Source: Arenimonas donghaensis DSM 18148 = HO3-R19
GTDB lineage: Bacteria; Pseudomonadota; Gammaproteobacteria; Xanthomonadales; Xanthomonadaceae
Length of the DNA: 64,000 nt
Assembly: GCF_000743535.1 (NCBI RefSeq)
Contig: NZ_AVCJ01000005.1
Coordinates: forward strand, 24,656-88,655
Direction: 5' to 3'
The translations under genes and the position numbers were made by a program. The notes below the pieces were generated by a model. The model did no database searches and was not told the origin of the DNA. It saw only the letters and a program-made list of their open reading frames with translations. This document shows, in pieces, positions 1-9,695 of the stretch (its first letter is position 1; every line of letters begins with the position of its first letter).

Positions 1-748
1 CCAGGGTTTCGACATCGGGCAGCGTGGCGAATTCACCGCTGGCCCAGAGCTGCTCGCCCACGCGCGGCGGTTCGCCGCTCCAGCCCTGCACCAGCATGAA
101 GATGCCGTCGTGCGCGGCGCGCAGCTCCAGCGCCGACAGGTCCTCGCGCTTGGTTGCCGCATCGGCTTCAAGGCTGCCGCGCTGCACGCCCAGCACGTTG
201 AGTTCGGCGGCGCCGCGCTGGCTGGACTGGTCCTGGCGCCAGCGCAGCACGCCGGTTTTCTCGCTCAGGAATTTTTCGTCCTGCACGGCATCGAGGATGG
301 TGTTGCGGGCGATGGCCTCGAAGTCGGCGCGGGCGTAACGCCGGGCGATGGTCAGCGCCGACTCGGCCTGCGCCAGCTCGACGTCGACCCGGCCCAGGCC
401 GACGTCGAGTTCGGTTTCCTTGCCGGCACGGGCCAGGGCGTTGCGCTGCAGGTCGATCAGCGCCTTGTCCAGCTGCAGCTTCGACTGCGGCGCTTCGAAG
501 CGGGCAACGACGTCGCCGGCCTTCACCGGGCTGCCGTCCGGCAGCACCCACACCAGCTGCCGCCGCGCCCAGTTGGTTCCCGGCACGCGCAGCGGGGTGG
601 CCTTGGCGGCCTTGAGCTCGCCTTCGGCACGCACCCAGAATTCGACCGGCGCCTCGGCCACGACTTCCGTCGCGCGACCACCCGGCCCCGTGTCGCCGCA
701 GCCGGCCAGTGCCAGCGCGGCCAGCAGGATCAGTCCCGGGCGCTTCAT
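1..748 (-). CDS. HlyD-family efflux adaptor lipoprotein (partial)
   Basis: This gene runs off the left edge, so its C-terminus is missing (about 249 codons visible). The start has a short basic N-terminus, a hydrophobic stretch and a lipobox LALAGC, so it should be a lipid-anchored periplasmic protein. The visible part has a biotinyl-lipoyl-like segment (LVWVLPDGSPVKAGDVVARF), then a long charged helical region, as in membrane-fusion proteins of ABC or RND exporters. Its ATG overlaps the stop of the preceding adaptor gene (ATGA, 745-748), so it is the fourth gene of an ABC ATPase-adaptor-adaptor-adaptor operon. Permease genes would be expected beyond the edge. Family call is good; the substrate is unknown. 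Confidence 0.8.
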   Translation of the reverse strand, partial: MKRPGLILLAALALAGCGDTGPGGRATEVVAEAPVEFWVRAEGELKAAKATPLRVPGTNWARRQLVWVLPDGSPVKAGDVVARFEAPQSKLQLDKALIDLQRNALARAGKETELDVGLGRVDVELAQAESALTIARRYARADFEAIARNTILDAVQDEKFLSEKTGVLRWRQDQSSQRGAAELNVLGVQRGSLEADAATKREDLSALELRAAHDGIFMLVQGWSGEPPRVGEQLWASGEFATLPDVETL

Positions 749-1713
749 GGCGCCACCCCGGTGCCCACGGCGGGCACGTCCACTTCCACCACGACCGGCA
801 TGCCGGTCTTGAGCCCGCGGGTATCGCCCTGCAGGTGCACCAATACGTCCAGCACCGGCACCGGCGCCAGGCGGGACTTGCTGCGCACGGCACGGCCCAG
901 GTCGGCCACCGTACCCTGCAGGCGCTGCCCGGCGCCGCCCTGCAGGCGGATGCGTGCAGCCTGGCCCTGTTCCACGCGAAGCATGTCGCGCTCGGCGACG
1001 GTGGCGCGCACCACCAGGGTGCCGGGATCGGGCATTTCCGCCACCGACTGGCCCATGAACACCTGGCTGCCGACTTCATAACGTTCGCCGCGCCAGTTCG
1101 ACTTCACCACCACCACGCCATCTCGCGGCGCGACCACGGTGAGCTGGGCCAGGGCCCGCGTCAGTTCGTCCACGTCCGACTGCGCGCGCGCCACGTCCGA
1201 GGCGACGAGGTCGCGTTCGGCTTCGCGCAGGCGCTGGGCCAGCACCTCCTTGCGCTGCATCAGCGCGTTGCGCCGGGCGGCCTGCTCGCGTTCTATCACC
1301 AGCTTGCGGTAGTCCACCGAACGCACCAGCTCGGCCGGCTGGTCGGCCTTGCGCTCGGCCTTCTGCAGGTTGGCCACCTGCTCGGCCGTGGCCAGGCGAT
1401 CGGTGCGTTCGCGCTCGGCCAGGTTCAGCAGCAGGGTCGCCTGCTCGCTTTGTTTTTGCTTGAGCTGGCCCTGTGCCTCCACCAGCCGGCGCTGCAGGTC
1501 GGTGCCGTCGAAGGTGACGATGGGCGTGCCGGCCTTGATCGTGCTGCCATCGGTGGCCAGCGCGGTGATCTGGAAATTCCAGACGCCCGGCACCGACGGC
1601 GGCGCGATGGTGGCGCTGTCGAGGGCGGCGATTTCACCCTCGAGCTGCAGGGTGTCGGCGGTGGCCGCGAGCGGCGACAGCAGGGCCAGCAGCAGCAGGC
1701 AGGTCCGGTTCAC
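745..1713 (-). CDS. HlyD-family periplasmic adaptor (second of three)
   Basis: This 322-residue membrane-fusion protein begins at a GTG that overlaps the stop of the upstream adaptor (GTGA, 1710-1713). An earlier in-frame ATG would lie deep in the upstream gene and give a non-natural arginine-rich leader, so it was rejected. It has a cleavable signal peptide (NRTCLLLLALL...ATA), a lipoyl-like half around KAGTPIVTFDG, a long alpha-helical hairpin rich in Q, E, R and A (roughly residues 75-185), then the beta-barrel half (VVAPRDGVVVV onward). There is no lipobox, so it is probably soluble in the periplasm. It should link an inner-membrane ABC permease to the outer membrane. Export substrate is unknown. 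Confidence 0.85.
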   Translation of the reverse strand: MNRTCLLLLALLSPLAATADTLQLEGEIAALDSATIAPPSVPGVWNFQITALATDGSTIKAGTPIVTFDGTDLQRRLVEAQGQLKQKQSEQATLLLNLAERERTDRLATAEQVANLQKAERKADQPAELVRSVDYRKLVIEREQAARRNALMQRKEVLAQRLREAERDLVASDVARAQSDVDELTRALAQLTVVAPRDGVVVVKSNWRGERYEVGSQVFMGQSVAEMPDPGTLVVRATVAERDMLRVEQGQAARIRLQGGAGQRLQGTVADLGRAVRSKSRLAPVPVLDVLVHLQGDTRGLKTGMPVVVEVDVPAVGTGVAP

Positions 1714-2706
1714 GGGGCGGTCTCCGCACTGTCGGCGGCCGGGCCGGTCGTGGCCGCGACCCGCACGCTCATGCCGGGGCGCAGCGGCAGCGCGTAGTCG
1801 GCCGGCAGGGCGATGTCCACGACGAAGTAGCGGCCGCTGCCCCACTCGGCCTTGGCCTGGGGCGTGCCGCCGATGGCGGTGATGCGGCCGGGCAGCGACT
1901 GCCCGCGAATGGCATCGAACTGCAGGGTCACCGGCTGGCCGACGGCCAGTCCGCGCCGATCGGGTTCGAGCGCGTAGGCGCGAACGCCCAGTTCGCCGGG
2001 TCGCACCAGTTCGCCGATCGCCTGGCCGGAGTTGGTGGCGCTGCCTTCTTCGTAGCGCTGGCCAGACCAGGCGTTGAAGTAGAACGTGGCCACGCCGCTG
2101 CCTACGGCCCGCTGCTCGGCCATGGCGATCACGGCCTCGGCGTAGTCGAGGTCGGTCTGCAGCTTGGCGATTTCCAGCGCGCCGTCGCTGCGACGACGGG
2201 CGACGGCGGTGCGGGCGGCGGTGAGCTCCTCGGCCTTGAGCGCCAGCTCGCGGCGGGCGCGTTCGAGCTCGCCCTGGTGGCGGTCGGCGTCGATGCGGGC
2301 GATGTAGTCGGCCGGGATCGCGGCATCGACCTCGGCCTTGGCCAGCGCGGCCTCGGCGTCGACCAGGGCCAGCTCGGCGTCGATTTCGCGCACGGCCAGC
2401 TCGGCCAGTTCCTTGTCGATGCGGGCGCGGGCCTGGGCGATCTGCACCTTCAGCGATTCCTGCTGCGACAGCGTGGCGCCCGGATCGATGCGCACCAGGG
2501 GATCGCCGGGCTGCACCTGCGCGCCCTCCTCGGCCAGGAAGCGCAGGGTGACGGGACTGGATTCGGACATCGGCGCGTAGATGATCTCGGCGCCCGGCGC
2601 GTGCACCTGGCCGGTGATGACGACGGTGCGCGGCGCGGCGGCGTCCGGCGCCGGCTCCTGCGCCAGCGCGGGGGCCAGCGCCAGCAGCGCGCCGAGCACC
2701 AGGGTT

Positions 2707-2723
<17 letters not shown>
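1710..2723 (-). CDS. HlyD-family periplasmic adaptor (first of three)
   Basis: The 337-residue protein has an N-terminal signal peptide ending at ALAQ (about residue 22). Lipoyl-type motifs flank a long helical hairpin (about residues 85-200), and the C-terminal part resembles an HlyD beta-barrel (SGQAIGELVRPGELGVRAYALEP). The start codon lies inside the 3' end of the ABC ATPase gene (17-base overlap), and the stop overlaps the next adaptor's GTG start, so translation of the set is probably coupled. It differs in sequence from the two following adaptors, which makes a hetero-oligomeric adaptor ring possible (inference). No outer-membrane channel gene is visible nearby. Confidence 0.85.
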
Positions 2724-3381
<658 letters not shown>

Positions 3382-3410
3382 GCCGTCCGGGAGTCGTTCG
3401 ACTAGCCGGT

Positions 3411-3439
3411 CTTATGCGGGATAAGCGACCGGGGCGCAA
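3411..3439 (-). promoter_or_regulatory. candidate sigma-70 promoter of the ABC/adaptor operon
   Basis: Read on the minus strand, TTGCGC (3434-3439) and CATAAG (3411-3416) are separated by 17 bases and lie about 30 bases upstream of the ATPase ATG. Both hexamers match consensus only partly, so this is a suggestion based on spacing and position. Confidence 0.35.
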
Positions 3440-3464
3440 GTCCGAAAATTCCCACCTCCCGGAC

Positions 3465-5816
3465 CTATCGAAACTGGTAGGCCCCGTCGGCCAGGTGGCG
3501 CAGTCCGCGGCGGTATTCGGCGGTGAATCCCGGGAATATCGCCACGACCTTGCCGTTGTCCATGCGGTACCAGCTACGGCACTGCGCCCAGACCGAGCCC
3601 GACAGGCGCTGTTGCAGGCCGGCGTTGTGGGCGCGCATCACGTCCTCGCGCACTTCGATGGCGCGGTGGCCGCCGGCATCAACGGCCCGCATGCAGGCGA
3701 TGGCATGGCGCACCGCGGGTTCGATGTAGAGCAGGGTCGACGTGTGGCCGGTGGCGGTGTTCGGACCCAGCAGCAGGAACAGGTTCGGGAACCCCGCCAC
3801 GCTGATGCCGTGCCAGGCCTCCGGGCCATCCCGCCAGGCGCCGGCCAGGGTCCGGCCGCCGCGACCGGTCACCTGGATCGACTGCAGCAGGTGCACGGTG
3901 TCGAAGCCGGTGGCGCAGACCAGCACGTCCAGCTCGCGTTCGCTGCCGTCGACGCAGCGGATGCCGGTGGCGGTGAAACGCTCGATGCCGGCGGTCACCA
4001 GTTCCACGTGCGGCTGCACCAGGGTCGGGTAGTAATCGCTGGAATAGATGATGCGCTTGCAGCCCAGGGGGTAGCCGGGGACCAGCGCCGCGCGCAGGGC
4101 GGGGTCGGCCACCTGGCCCTGCAGGTGGCGGCGCGCCAGCCACAGCAGGAGACGCCGCATCAGCGTGCCGTCCTCGAAGCCGCGCCGGCCCAGTTCCAGG
4201 AACGCCACCCAGGACCGGCGCACCAGCGCGGCATAGGGCGGCAGCCGCGCCAGCACGCGGTCGAACCAGCGGTACTTGCGCTCGAGCCGCGGCAACACCC
4301 AGTTGGCGGTGCGCTGGAAGACGTGCACCCGGGTCGCGTTCGCGGCGATGGGCGGCACCAGCTGCACGGCCGTGGAGCCGGTGCCGATAATTCCCACGCG
4401 TTTGCCCCGCATGGCCACGCCCTCGTCCCAGCGGGCGCTGTGCAGGCGCTCGCCACGGAAGTCTTCCAGGCCCGGGATGTCCGGCCAGCGTGGCTGGCTC
4501 AGCGGCCCGGTGCTGCAGATGAAAAACCGCGACTCGAATCGCTCGCCGCCTTCGGTGCGAAACCGCCAGTGGCCGCTGGCCTCGTCATACCGGGCCTCGG
4601 CCAGCCGCGTGCCCAGGCGCAGGCGTGCGCCCAGGCCGTGTTTTTCCGCCAGCGCCTGCTGGTAGGCCTGGATCTGGGCCGCCTCGGCGAAGCGTTGGCG
4701 CCAGTGCGGGTTGGGCGCGAAGGAGAACGCGTACGCCGGTGCCGGCACGTCGACCTGGGCACCGGGGTAGCGGTTGTCCCACCAGGTGCCGCCAATGCCC
4801 TGGCTCTGTTCGAGCATGACGAAATCGTGCAGCCCGGCTTTCTGCAGTTCGATGGCGGCACACAGGCCGGACATGCCGGCGCCGAGGATCACGGTGTGGT
4901 GGACGCGCGCGGGACGAGGGAAGGTATCCAGCGCACGCGCGACGAACCGACCCAGCCTCGCCACCGCGGCATCCGCGCTCGGCAGCTGCCCGGCATGCAG
5001 CTGGAAGACATGCCAGCGACCCGGCGTGAAGTCGCGCTCGGCGTGCACGCCCGCTCGCGCCAGCGCTTCGAGCAGCGCTTCCACCTGCGGACGCAGCAGG
5101 TCGTCGCTGCCGAACTGCACCAGGGTGGGCGGCAGCCCGCGCAGGTCGGCCAGCAGCGGCGACACCAGCGCGTTGGCCAGGTCGTTGCCGGCATAGTGGC
5201 GCGCATTCGCGCGGGCCCAGGCCTCGCTGAGCAGCGCCTCGCCCGGCACCGGTGGCAGCGGCGTGTCCGCGCGCAGGTCAACCAGCGGCGCCAGCAGCAC
5301 CAGGGCCGCCGGCAGCGGCTGGCCCGTCTCGCGCAACTTCAGGGCGAGGGCCAGCGCCAGGCCGCCGCCCGCCGAATCCCCGGCGACCACGACGGGGCCT
5401 TCGGCGGCCAGCGCGGCATAGGCGGCCAAGGCGTCCTCCAGCGCCGCGGGGAACGGATGCTCGGGCGCCAGGCGGTAATCGATGACCGACACCGGCACGC
5501 CGGCGGCATGCGCCAGCCAGGCCGCCAACGTGCGATGCGTGCGCGGTGAACCGGTGGTATAGCCGCCGCCGTGCAGGAACAGCACGGCGCCTTCGCGGAC
5601 CGGCGCTGCACGCGCGTCGCGCCAGGTTTGCGCGGCCACCCCGCCCAGGCGGGCGGGGGCCATCGCGATGCCATGCGGCAACCGGCCGATGCCGGCCAGG
5701 AGGTCCATCCATCGGCGCTGGAACGCCGGCGTGAATCGCGGGCTGAGCACCGGCCTGACCAGCCATCGGAGCGTGGCGCGAAGCGCGGCGGCGCGTAAGG
5801 AGTCGCGGGTTGGCAT
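3465..5816 (-). CDS. fused alpha/beta hydrolase - Baeyer-Villiger-type flavin monooxygenase
   Basis: This single 783-residue protein carries two enzymes. Residues about 70-295 are an HSL-type (Abhydrolase_3) esterase with oxyanion HGGG (82-85), nucleophile GDSAGG (Ser148), an aspartate near 238 and a histidine near 269. Residues about 306-783 are a class B flavin monooxygenase. It has an FAD fingerprint GAGMSG (312-317), the Baeyer-Villiger signature FRGERLHSARWD (FxGxxxHxxxWD, 453-464) and an NADPH fingerprint GTGSTA (478-483). The likely chemistry is oxygen insertion into a ketone followed by hydrolysis of the resulting ester, inferred from the domains. The start at MPTRDSL was chosen because the upstream extension is arginine/proline-rich shadow sequence. 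It is monocistronic and divergent from the next gene. Confidence 0.9.
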   Translation of the reverse strand: MPTRDSLRAAALRATLRWLVRPVLSPRFTPAFQRRWMDLLAGIGRLPHGIAMAPARLGGVAAQTWRDARAAPVREGAVLFLHGGGYTTGSPRTHRTLAAWLAHAAGVPVSVIDYRLAPEHPFPAALEDALAAYAALAAEGPVVVAGDSAGGGLALALALKLRETGQPLPAALVLLAPLVDLRADTPLPPVPGEALLSEAWARANARHYAGNDLANALVSPLLADLRGLPPTLVQFGSDDLLRPQVEALLEALARAGVHAERDFTPGRWHVFQLHAGQLPSADAAVARLGRFVARALDTFPRPARVHHTVILGAGMSGLCAAIELQKAGLHDFVMLEQSQGIGGTWWDNRYPGAQVDVPAPAYAFSFAPNPHWRQRFAEAAQIQAYQQALAEKHGLGARLRLGTRLAEARYDEASGHWRFRTEGGERFESRFFICSTGPLSQPRWPDIPGLEDFRGERLHSARWDEGVAMRGKRVGIIGTGSTAVQLVPPIAANATRVHVFQRTANWVLPRLERKYRWFDRVLARLPPYAALVRRSWVAFLELGRRGFEDGTLMRRLLLWLARRHLQGQVADPALRAALVPGYPLGCKRIIYSSDYYPTLVQPHVELVTAGIERFTATGIRCVDGSERELDVLVCATGFDTVHLLQSIQVTGRGGRTLAGAWRDGPEAWHGISVAGFPNLFLLLGPNTATGHTSTLLYIEPAVRHAIACMRAVDAGGHRAIEVREDVMRAHNAGLQQRLSGSVWAQCRSWYRMDNGKVVAIFPGFTAEYRRGLRHLADGAYQFR

Positions 5817-5863
5817 CCACGGAGCATAAGGGAGGCGCCGTCGCGGCGGGGTAAGCTTTGGCG

Positions 5864-6361
5864 ATGGACCCCGTCCGCACCTACCCGCCCCCGGCCGCGA
5901 TGATGCAGGCCTTCGCCGACGCCGTGTACCGCGTATACGACGGCGACCGGGCCATCCCCCTGTACATTGGCCGCGCCAATCCCGCCCTGGCGGCGCTGCT
6001 GGCACGCCATGGCGCTAGCCATGGCGGCCTGGTCACCGGCGAAAATCCCTTCGGCCAGGTGCAGTCGCCGGAAGAGAACGCCACCGCCAACCAGGCGTTG
6101 CGCGAAGCCATCGATGCCCACGGCCTGGCCCGCGTGGACTCGGACGGCGGCAGCGAAGACGGCGGCTGGAACGAGCCCGGTTTTATGGTGATCGGCGGCG
6201 GCGACGCCGTGATGGATTCGCTGGCCCGGCGGTTCCGCCAGGCCGCCTGGGTGCGCATCGATGCCGACGGGATACCCACGCTGGCGCCCTGCCGCTATCC
6301 CCTGGCAGGCGAAGGCGATCCCCCCTGCTGGCCCGCCGGCATCCTCCCGGCATCCCCGTAG
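5864..6361 (+). CDS. DUF3293 domain-containing protein
   Basis: A 165-residue cytosolic protein. The region LYIGRANPALAALLARHG followed by GLVTGENPFGQVQSPEEN matches the DUF3293 layout as I know it (an N-terminal IG.xxPxLxxLL segment, then a TAxNPxS-like turn). The C-terminal half keeps the EPGFMVIGG and WVRIDADGIPTL segments. The function of the family is unknown. The ATG at 5864 is preferred over a TTG six bases earlier. It is divergent from the hydrolase-monooxygenase fusion with a 47-base gap, so the two may share a regulatory region. Confidence 0.75.
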   Translation: MDPVRTYPPPAAMMQAFADAVYRVYDGDRAIPLYIGRANPALAALLARHGASHGGLVTGENPFGQVQSPEENATANQALREAIDAHGLARVDSDGGSEDGGWNEPGFMVIGGGDAVMDSLARRFRQAAWVRIDADGIPTLAPCRYPLAGEGDPPCWPAGILPASP

Positions 6362-6459
6362 CTGGGCAGGACTGCCACGGCGCTGGCGGGTACGCCGGCC
6401 AACTTGCGTTAAGTAGGATGCCGGCCGGTTCGCGGTCGCACCCACCGAGGACCCACACC

Positions 6460-7122
6460 ATGCGCCAGTCGCTCTGTCTGTTAGCCCTGCTTGCCCTGCA
6501 GCCCGCCCTCGCCTCCGACCGGATCCCCGACTGGGATGGCGGCGAGGCCTATGTCTTCAGCTACGGCCCGATGGGCCCGCTGCGGATGGGCAAGGTCGCC
6601 GCGGACGGCAGCGTTGAACTCAAGCTGCCGGCCGTACCCAGTAGCGAACAAACTCTGGGCGACACCTTCCCGTCGTGCCTGGAGAGTGGCGAACCCATGG
6701 TGAGTGAGCCCTTGGCCTCGTTCACGCCGACCAGCCTGTTCCTGGCAGCCGACGAGGATGCCGTGGAAGAGCTTGGCAGCCTCGAGCTGGTCAGCTCGCA
6801 GGAAGTGCTGGACTGGCGTTCCAGCTACGGCCAGGGCAACGCGGCCGCAGGCAGCTGGTACCAGTACGTGAATGTCTCCCAGGCGGCGGCACTGCAGGCG
6901 GAGTGCATGCTGCCCACGTACACCGGCGAAGGCGACGACAACTTCGAGCAGGTCACCGACTACGCCGTGCAGTTTCAGGCCGGTTGGAACCTGATGCGCA
7001 ACGAGATCACCGAACTGCGCGCCGGACCGTCGGGCAAGCAGTATCCCAAGCACATCCGCATCACCGTGTCCGACGACGTGCCGGGGGACGCGCGGTGGCT
7101 GTTCCGTCCGCGCGCTGAGTGA
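6460..7122 (+). CDS. secreted hypothetical protein
   Basis: I do not recognise this 220-residue protein. The start MRQSLCLL follows a GAGG Shine-Dalgarno and gives a clear signal peptide (LLALLALQPALA, cleavage near residue 18). The mature part is acidic, with a single well-separated cysteine pair (PSCLESG and AECMLP) that could form a disulfide in the periplasm. No catalytic motif is visible. Its stop codon directly abuts the stop of the convergent dehydrogenase gene (TGATCA at 7120-7125), so there is no room for a terminator between them. Confidence 0.65.
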   Translation: MRQSLCLLALLALQPALASDRIPDWDGGEAYVFSYGPMGPLRMGKVAADGSVELKLPAVPSSEQTLGDTFPSCLESGEPMVSEPLASFTPTSLFLAADEDAVEELGSLELVSSQEVLDWRSSYGQGNAAAGSWYQYVNVSQAAALQAECMLPTYTGEGDDNFEQVTDYAVQFQAGWNLMRNEITELRAGPSGKQYPKHIRITVSDDVPGDARWLFRPRAE

Positions 7123-7812
7123 TCAGACCCGCCCGGTGACCGGCAGCAGGACCCCGGTGATGGCGCTGGCGTTGTCGGACAGCAGGAACACGATGGCCGC
7201 GGCCAGCTGCGCCGGCTGCACCCAGGCGCCGAAATCGGCGTCGGGCATGTCGGCTCGGTTGGCCGGGGTATCGATGATGCTCGGCAGCAGCGCGTTGACG
7301 GTGATGCCGCGGTCCTTGAGTTCTTCGGCCAGGGCTTCGGTGAAACGCATGACACCGGCCTTGGATGCCGCGTAGGCGCCCATGCCGGCGCCGGCCTTCA
7401 CGGCGCCGTTCGCACCGATGTTGATGATGCGACCACCGTCGGGCAGGTGCGCCAGCGCCGCCTGGCTGGCGGCGACCGCCGTGCGCACGTTCATCTGGTA
7501 CATGCGGTCCCAGGTGTCGAGCGAACCACCCTGCACTTTCTCCCAGGCGAAGCCGCCGGCGATGTTCACCACGCCATGCAGGCCGCCGTGGGCCTTGGCG
7601 ATGGCATCGAAAGCCGCCTGCGTCGCCGCCGCATCACCCAAATCAACGCCGCCATGCAAATGGGCATTGCCCAGGGCCTTGGGTTCGCGCGGTGCGTCCG
7701 CCAGGTCGATGGCGGCCACCGTCGCGCCCTGCTCAAGCAGCGATTTGACGACGGCCGTTCCCAGGATTCCGAACGCGCCGGTGACGGCATAGACCTTGCC
7801 ACTCAGGGACAT
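7123..7812 (-). CDS. short-chain dehydrogenase/reductase (SDR)
   Basis: A 229-residue SDR with an N-terminal NAD(P)-binding Rossmann turn TGAFGILG (11-18), the NIAGGF motif after beta-4 (equivalent to NNAG) and the active-site YAASK. The position 13 residues before the catalytic tyrosine, normally serine, reads alanine in IGANGA. The enzyme may therefore have weak or altered oxidoreductase activity, or use another residue. The start MSLSGKVYAVTGA is canonical for the family, and the stop touches the stop of the convergent gene. Substrate is unknown. Confidence 0.85.
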   Translation of the reverse strand: MSLSGKVYAVTGAFGILGTAVVKSLLEQGATVAAIDLADAPREPKALGNAHLHGGVDLGDAAATQAAFDAIAKAHGGLHGVVNIAGGFAWEKVQGGSLDTWDRMYQMNVRTAVAASQAALAHLPDGGRIINIGANGAVKAGAGMGAYAASKAGVMRFTEALAEELKDRGITVNALLPSIIDTPANRADMPDADFGAWVQPAQLAAAIVFLLSDNASAITGVLLPVTGRV

Positions 7813-7947
7813 CTTGTCGCTCCTGCAAATTCAATCGCCCGATATTACCGGAGATTCCAGGCTGGCCGGATCCAGCGCCCTGGTACGTACTTTCCCAGGG
7901 TCATTCGCAGCAGGCGCATCGCCTGTGCATCGCCTACGGAGAAAAGA

Positions 7948-8511
7948 ATGCCGAACATTCTCAAGCGCAACGGGCTCACCTTGTTGCTGGCCCTTCCCCT
8001 GATCTCGTGTGGCAACGCCGACGTCGCCCTTCCAAACGACGCGCAAGCGGCCGGCGAACAGTCCGGTGACAATACTGCGCTTCACGCCCCGGAGCCGGCG
8101 GCGGCAGCCGGCGGCAGCGCATCGGGCGGCAGCGGTGACATCGTATTGCTGATCGCCGGTGCGCAGGATGGCAAGGGTGCCGCGGGCGTGACTTCCTGCG
8201 AGATTGATTTCCAGGTGCGCAACGGATTGTCCGAACCGATCAAGTTCGTCGCCGCATTCTGGCGGCCAGTGGTCGTGGACGGTATCGTCACGGCCCAAAG
8301 CGCCGTGGACGCGCGCGGGGACCAGCGTTTCTACGGCGGCAAGGTGGCGGCGGGGGAAACCAAGTCACGCAAGGGCAAGGTGACCGGCGTGTCCTGCGAA
8401 CACGTCACCGGCCTGCGCCTGTGGGACGTTACGTGCGGCCTGGAGTCGCGCGCCGACTGCAAGGATCGCGTGTCGGTGGACAACCAGAGCCAGCTCACCC
8501 TCAGCCCATAG
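7948..8511 (+). CDS. hypothetical lipoprotein
   Basis: This 187-residue protein starts after a strong GGAGAAAAG ribosome-binding site. Residues 1-21 are a type II signal peptide with lipobox LISC (Cys21), followed by a low-complexity linker rich in A, G, S and P (about residues 22-65). The C-terminal domain (about 70-187) contains four cysteines, a pattern typical of a disulfide-bonded periplasmic beta domain. I do not recognise the family. The last 11 bases overlap the 3' end of the convergent prpF gene. Confidence 0.7.
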   Translation: MPNILKRNGLTLLLALPLISCGNADVALPNDAQAAGEQSGDNTALHAPEPAAAAGGSASGGSGDIVLLIAGAQDGKGAAGVTSCEIDFQVRNGLSEPIKFVAAFWRPVVVDGIVTAQSAVDARGDQRFYGGKVAAGETKSRKGKVTGVSCEHVTGLRLWDVTCGLESRADCKDRVSVDNQSQLTLSP

Positions 8512-9682
8512 GCACCCGCACCGCGCCTTCCATCAGCACGCGGGCGCTGCGGCTCATGATGGCCTTGCGCACCTGCCACCGGCCGTCCACCTGCGTGGCC
8601 TCGGCGCCCACGCGCAGGGTGCCGCTGGGATGGCCGAAACGCACGGCCTGGCGGACGCCGCCGCCGGCGGCTTCGTTGACCAGGGTGCCGGGAATGGCCG
8701 CGGCGGTGCCGATGGCCACGGCACAGGTGCCCATCATCGCGTGGTGCAGCTTGCCCATCGACAGCGCGCGCACGCACAGGTCGATGTCGCCGGCGGCGAT
8801 CGCCTTGCCACTGCTGACGACGTGGTCGGTGGCCGGTGCGACGAAGGCAATCTTGGGCGTGTGCTGGCGCTTCGGCGCTTCGGCGACGTCCTTGATCAGG
8901 CCCATCCGCACGGCGCCGTAGGCGCGGATGGTTTCAAAGCGCGCCAGCGCCGCCGGGTCGCCGTTGATGGCGTCCTGCAGTTCGGTGCCGGTGTAACCGA
9001 TGTCCTTGGCGCGCACGAAAATCGTCGGAATGCCTGAGTTGATCATCGTCGCCTCGAATTGGCCCACGCCGGGCACGTCGAGCGTGTCCACCAGGTGGCC
9101 GGTCGGGAACAGCGCGCCGCCGTCTTCGCCCTCGTCCGCCGGGTCCATGAACTCAAGCACGATCTCCGCGGCCGGGAAGGTGACGCCGTCGAGTTCGAAG
9201 TCGCCGGTTTCCTGCACCTCGCCGTGGCTGATGGGCACGTGGCAGACGATGGTCTTGCCGATGTTCGCCTGCCAGACCTTCACCGGGAACACGCCATTCG
9301 CGGGCAGGCGTGCCTTGTCGATGAAACCGTTGGCGATGGCGAAGGGGCCCACCGCGGTGCTGAGGTTGCCGCAGTTGCCCGACCAGTCGACGAAGGCGCT
9401 GTCGATCGACACCTGGCCGTAGAGGTAATCCACATCGTGGCCCGGCTGGCTGGAGCGGCTGATGATCACGCACTTGCTGGTGCTGCTGGTGGCGCCGCCC
9501 ATGCCGTCGGTGTGTTTGCCGTAGGGGTCGGGCGAGCCGATCACGCGCATCAGCAGCGCGTCGCGCGCCGGGCCCGGCACCCGCGCAGCCTCGGGCAGGT
9601 CGTCGAGGCGGAAGAACACGCCCTTGGAGGTGCCGCCGCGAAGGTAGGTGGCCGGGATCTTGGTTTGAGGTGCGTGGGTCAT
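8501..9682 (-). CDS. prpF: 2-methylaconitate cis-trans isomerase PrpF
   Basis: PrpF isomerises trans-2-methylaconitate made by AcnD to the cis form used by aconitase in the 2-methylcitrate cycle of propionate breakdown. The 393-residue length is typical. Family landmarks are the N-terminal PATYLRGGTSKGVFF, GMGGATSSTSKCVII, DWSGNCGNLSTAVGPFA (with the conserved active-site cysteine) and GIPTIFV. Start MTHAPQ was chosen over a nine-codon-longer ATG because it matches the usual PrpF N-terminus. It lies downstream of acnD on the same strand, as is common, but here a two-gene HTH-nucleotidyltransferase/HEPN module sits between them. prpB and prpC are not in the window. Confidence 0.93.
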   Translation of the reverse strand: MTHAPQTKIPATYLRGGTSKGVFFRLDDLPEAARVPGPARDALLMRVIGSPDPYGKHTDGMGGATSSTSKCVIISRSSQPGHDVDYLYGQVSIDSAFVDWSGNCGNLSTAVGPFAIANGFIDKARLPANGVFPVKVWQANIGKTIVCHVPISHGEVQETGDFELDGVTFPAAEIVLEFMDPADEGEDGGALFPTGHLVDTLDVPGVGQFEATMINSGIPTIFVRAKDIGYTGTELQDAINGDPAALARFETIRAYGAVRMGLIKDVAEAPKRQHTPKIAFVAPATDHVVSSGKAIAAGDIDLCVRALSMGKLHHAMMGTCAVAIGTAAAIPGTLVNEAAGGGVRQAVRFGHPSGTLRVGAEATQVDGRWQVRKAIMSRSARVLMEGAVRVPMG

Positions 9683-9695
9683 GGATAACTGCCGT

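Noticed and set aside
3414..5549. A 711-codon plus-strand frame opposite the hydrolase-monooxygenase fusion
   Set aside because: It is antisense to a protein with complete catalytic motifs; the translated product has shadow-frame composition.
7120..7125. TGATCA palindrome as a regulatory site
   Set aside because: It is simply the two opposing stop codons of convergent genes.
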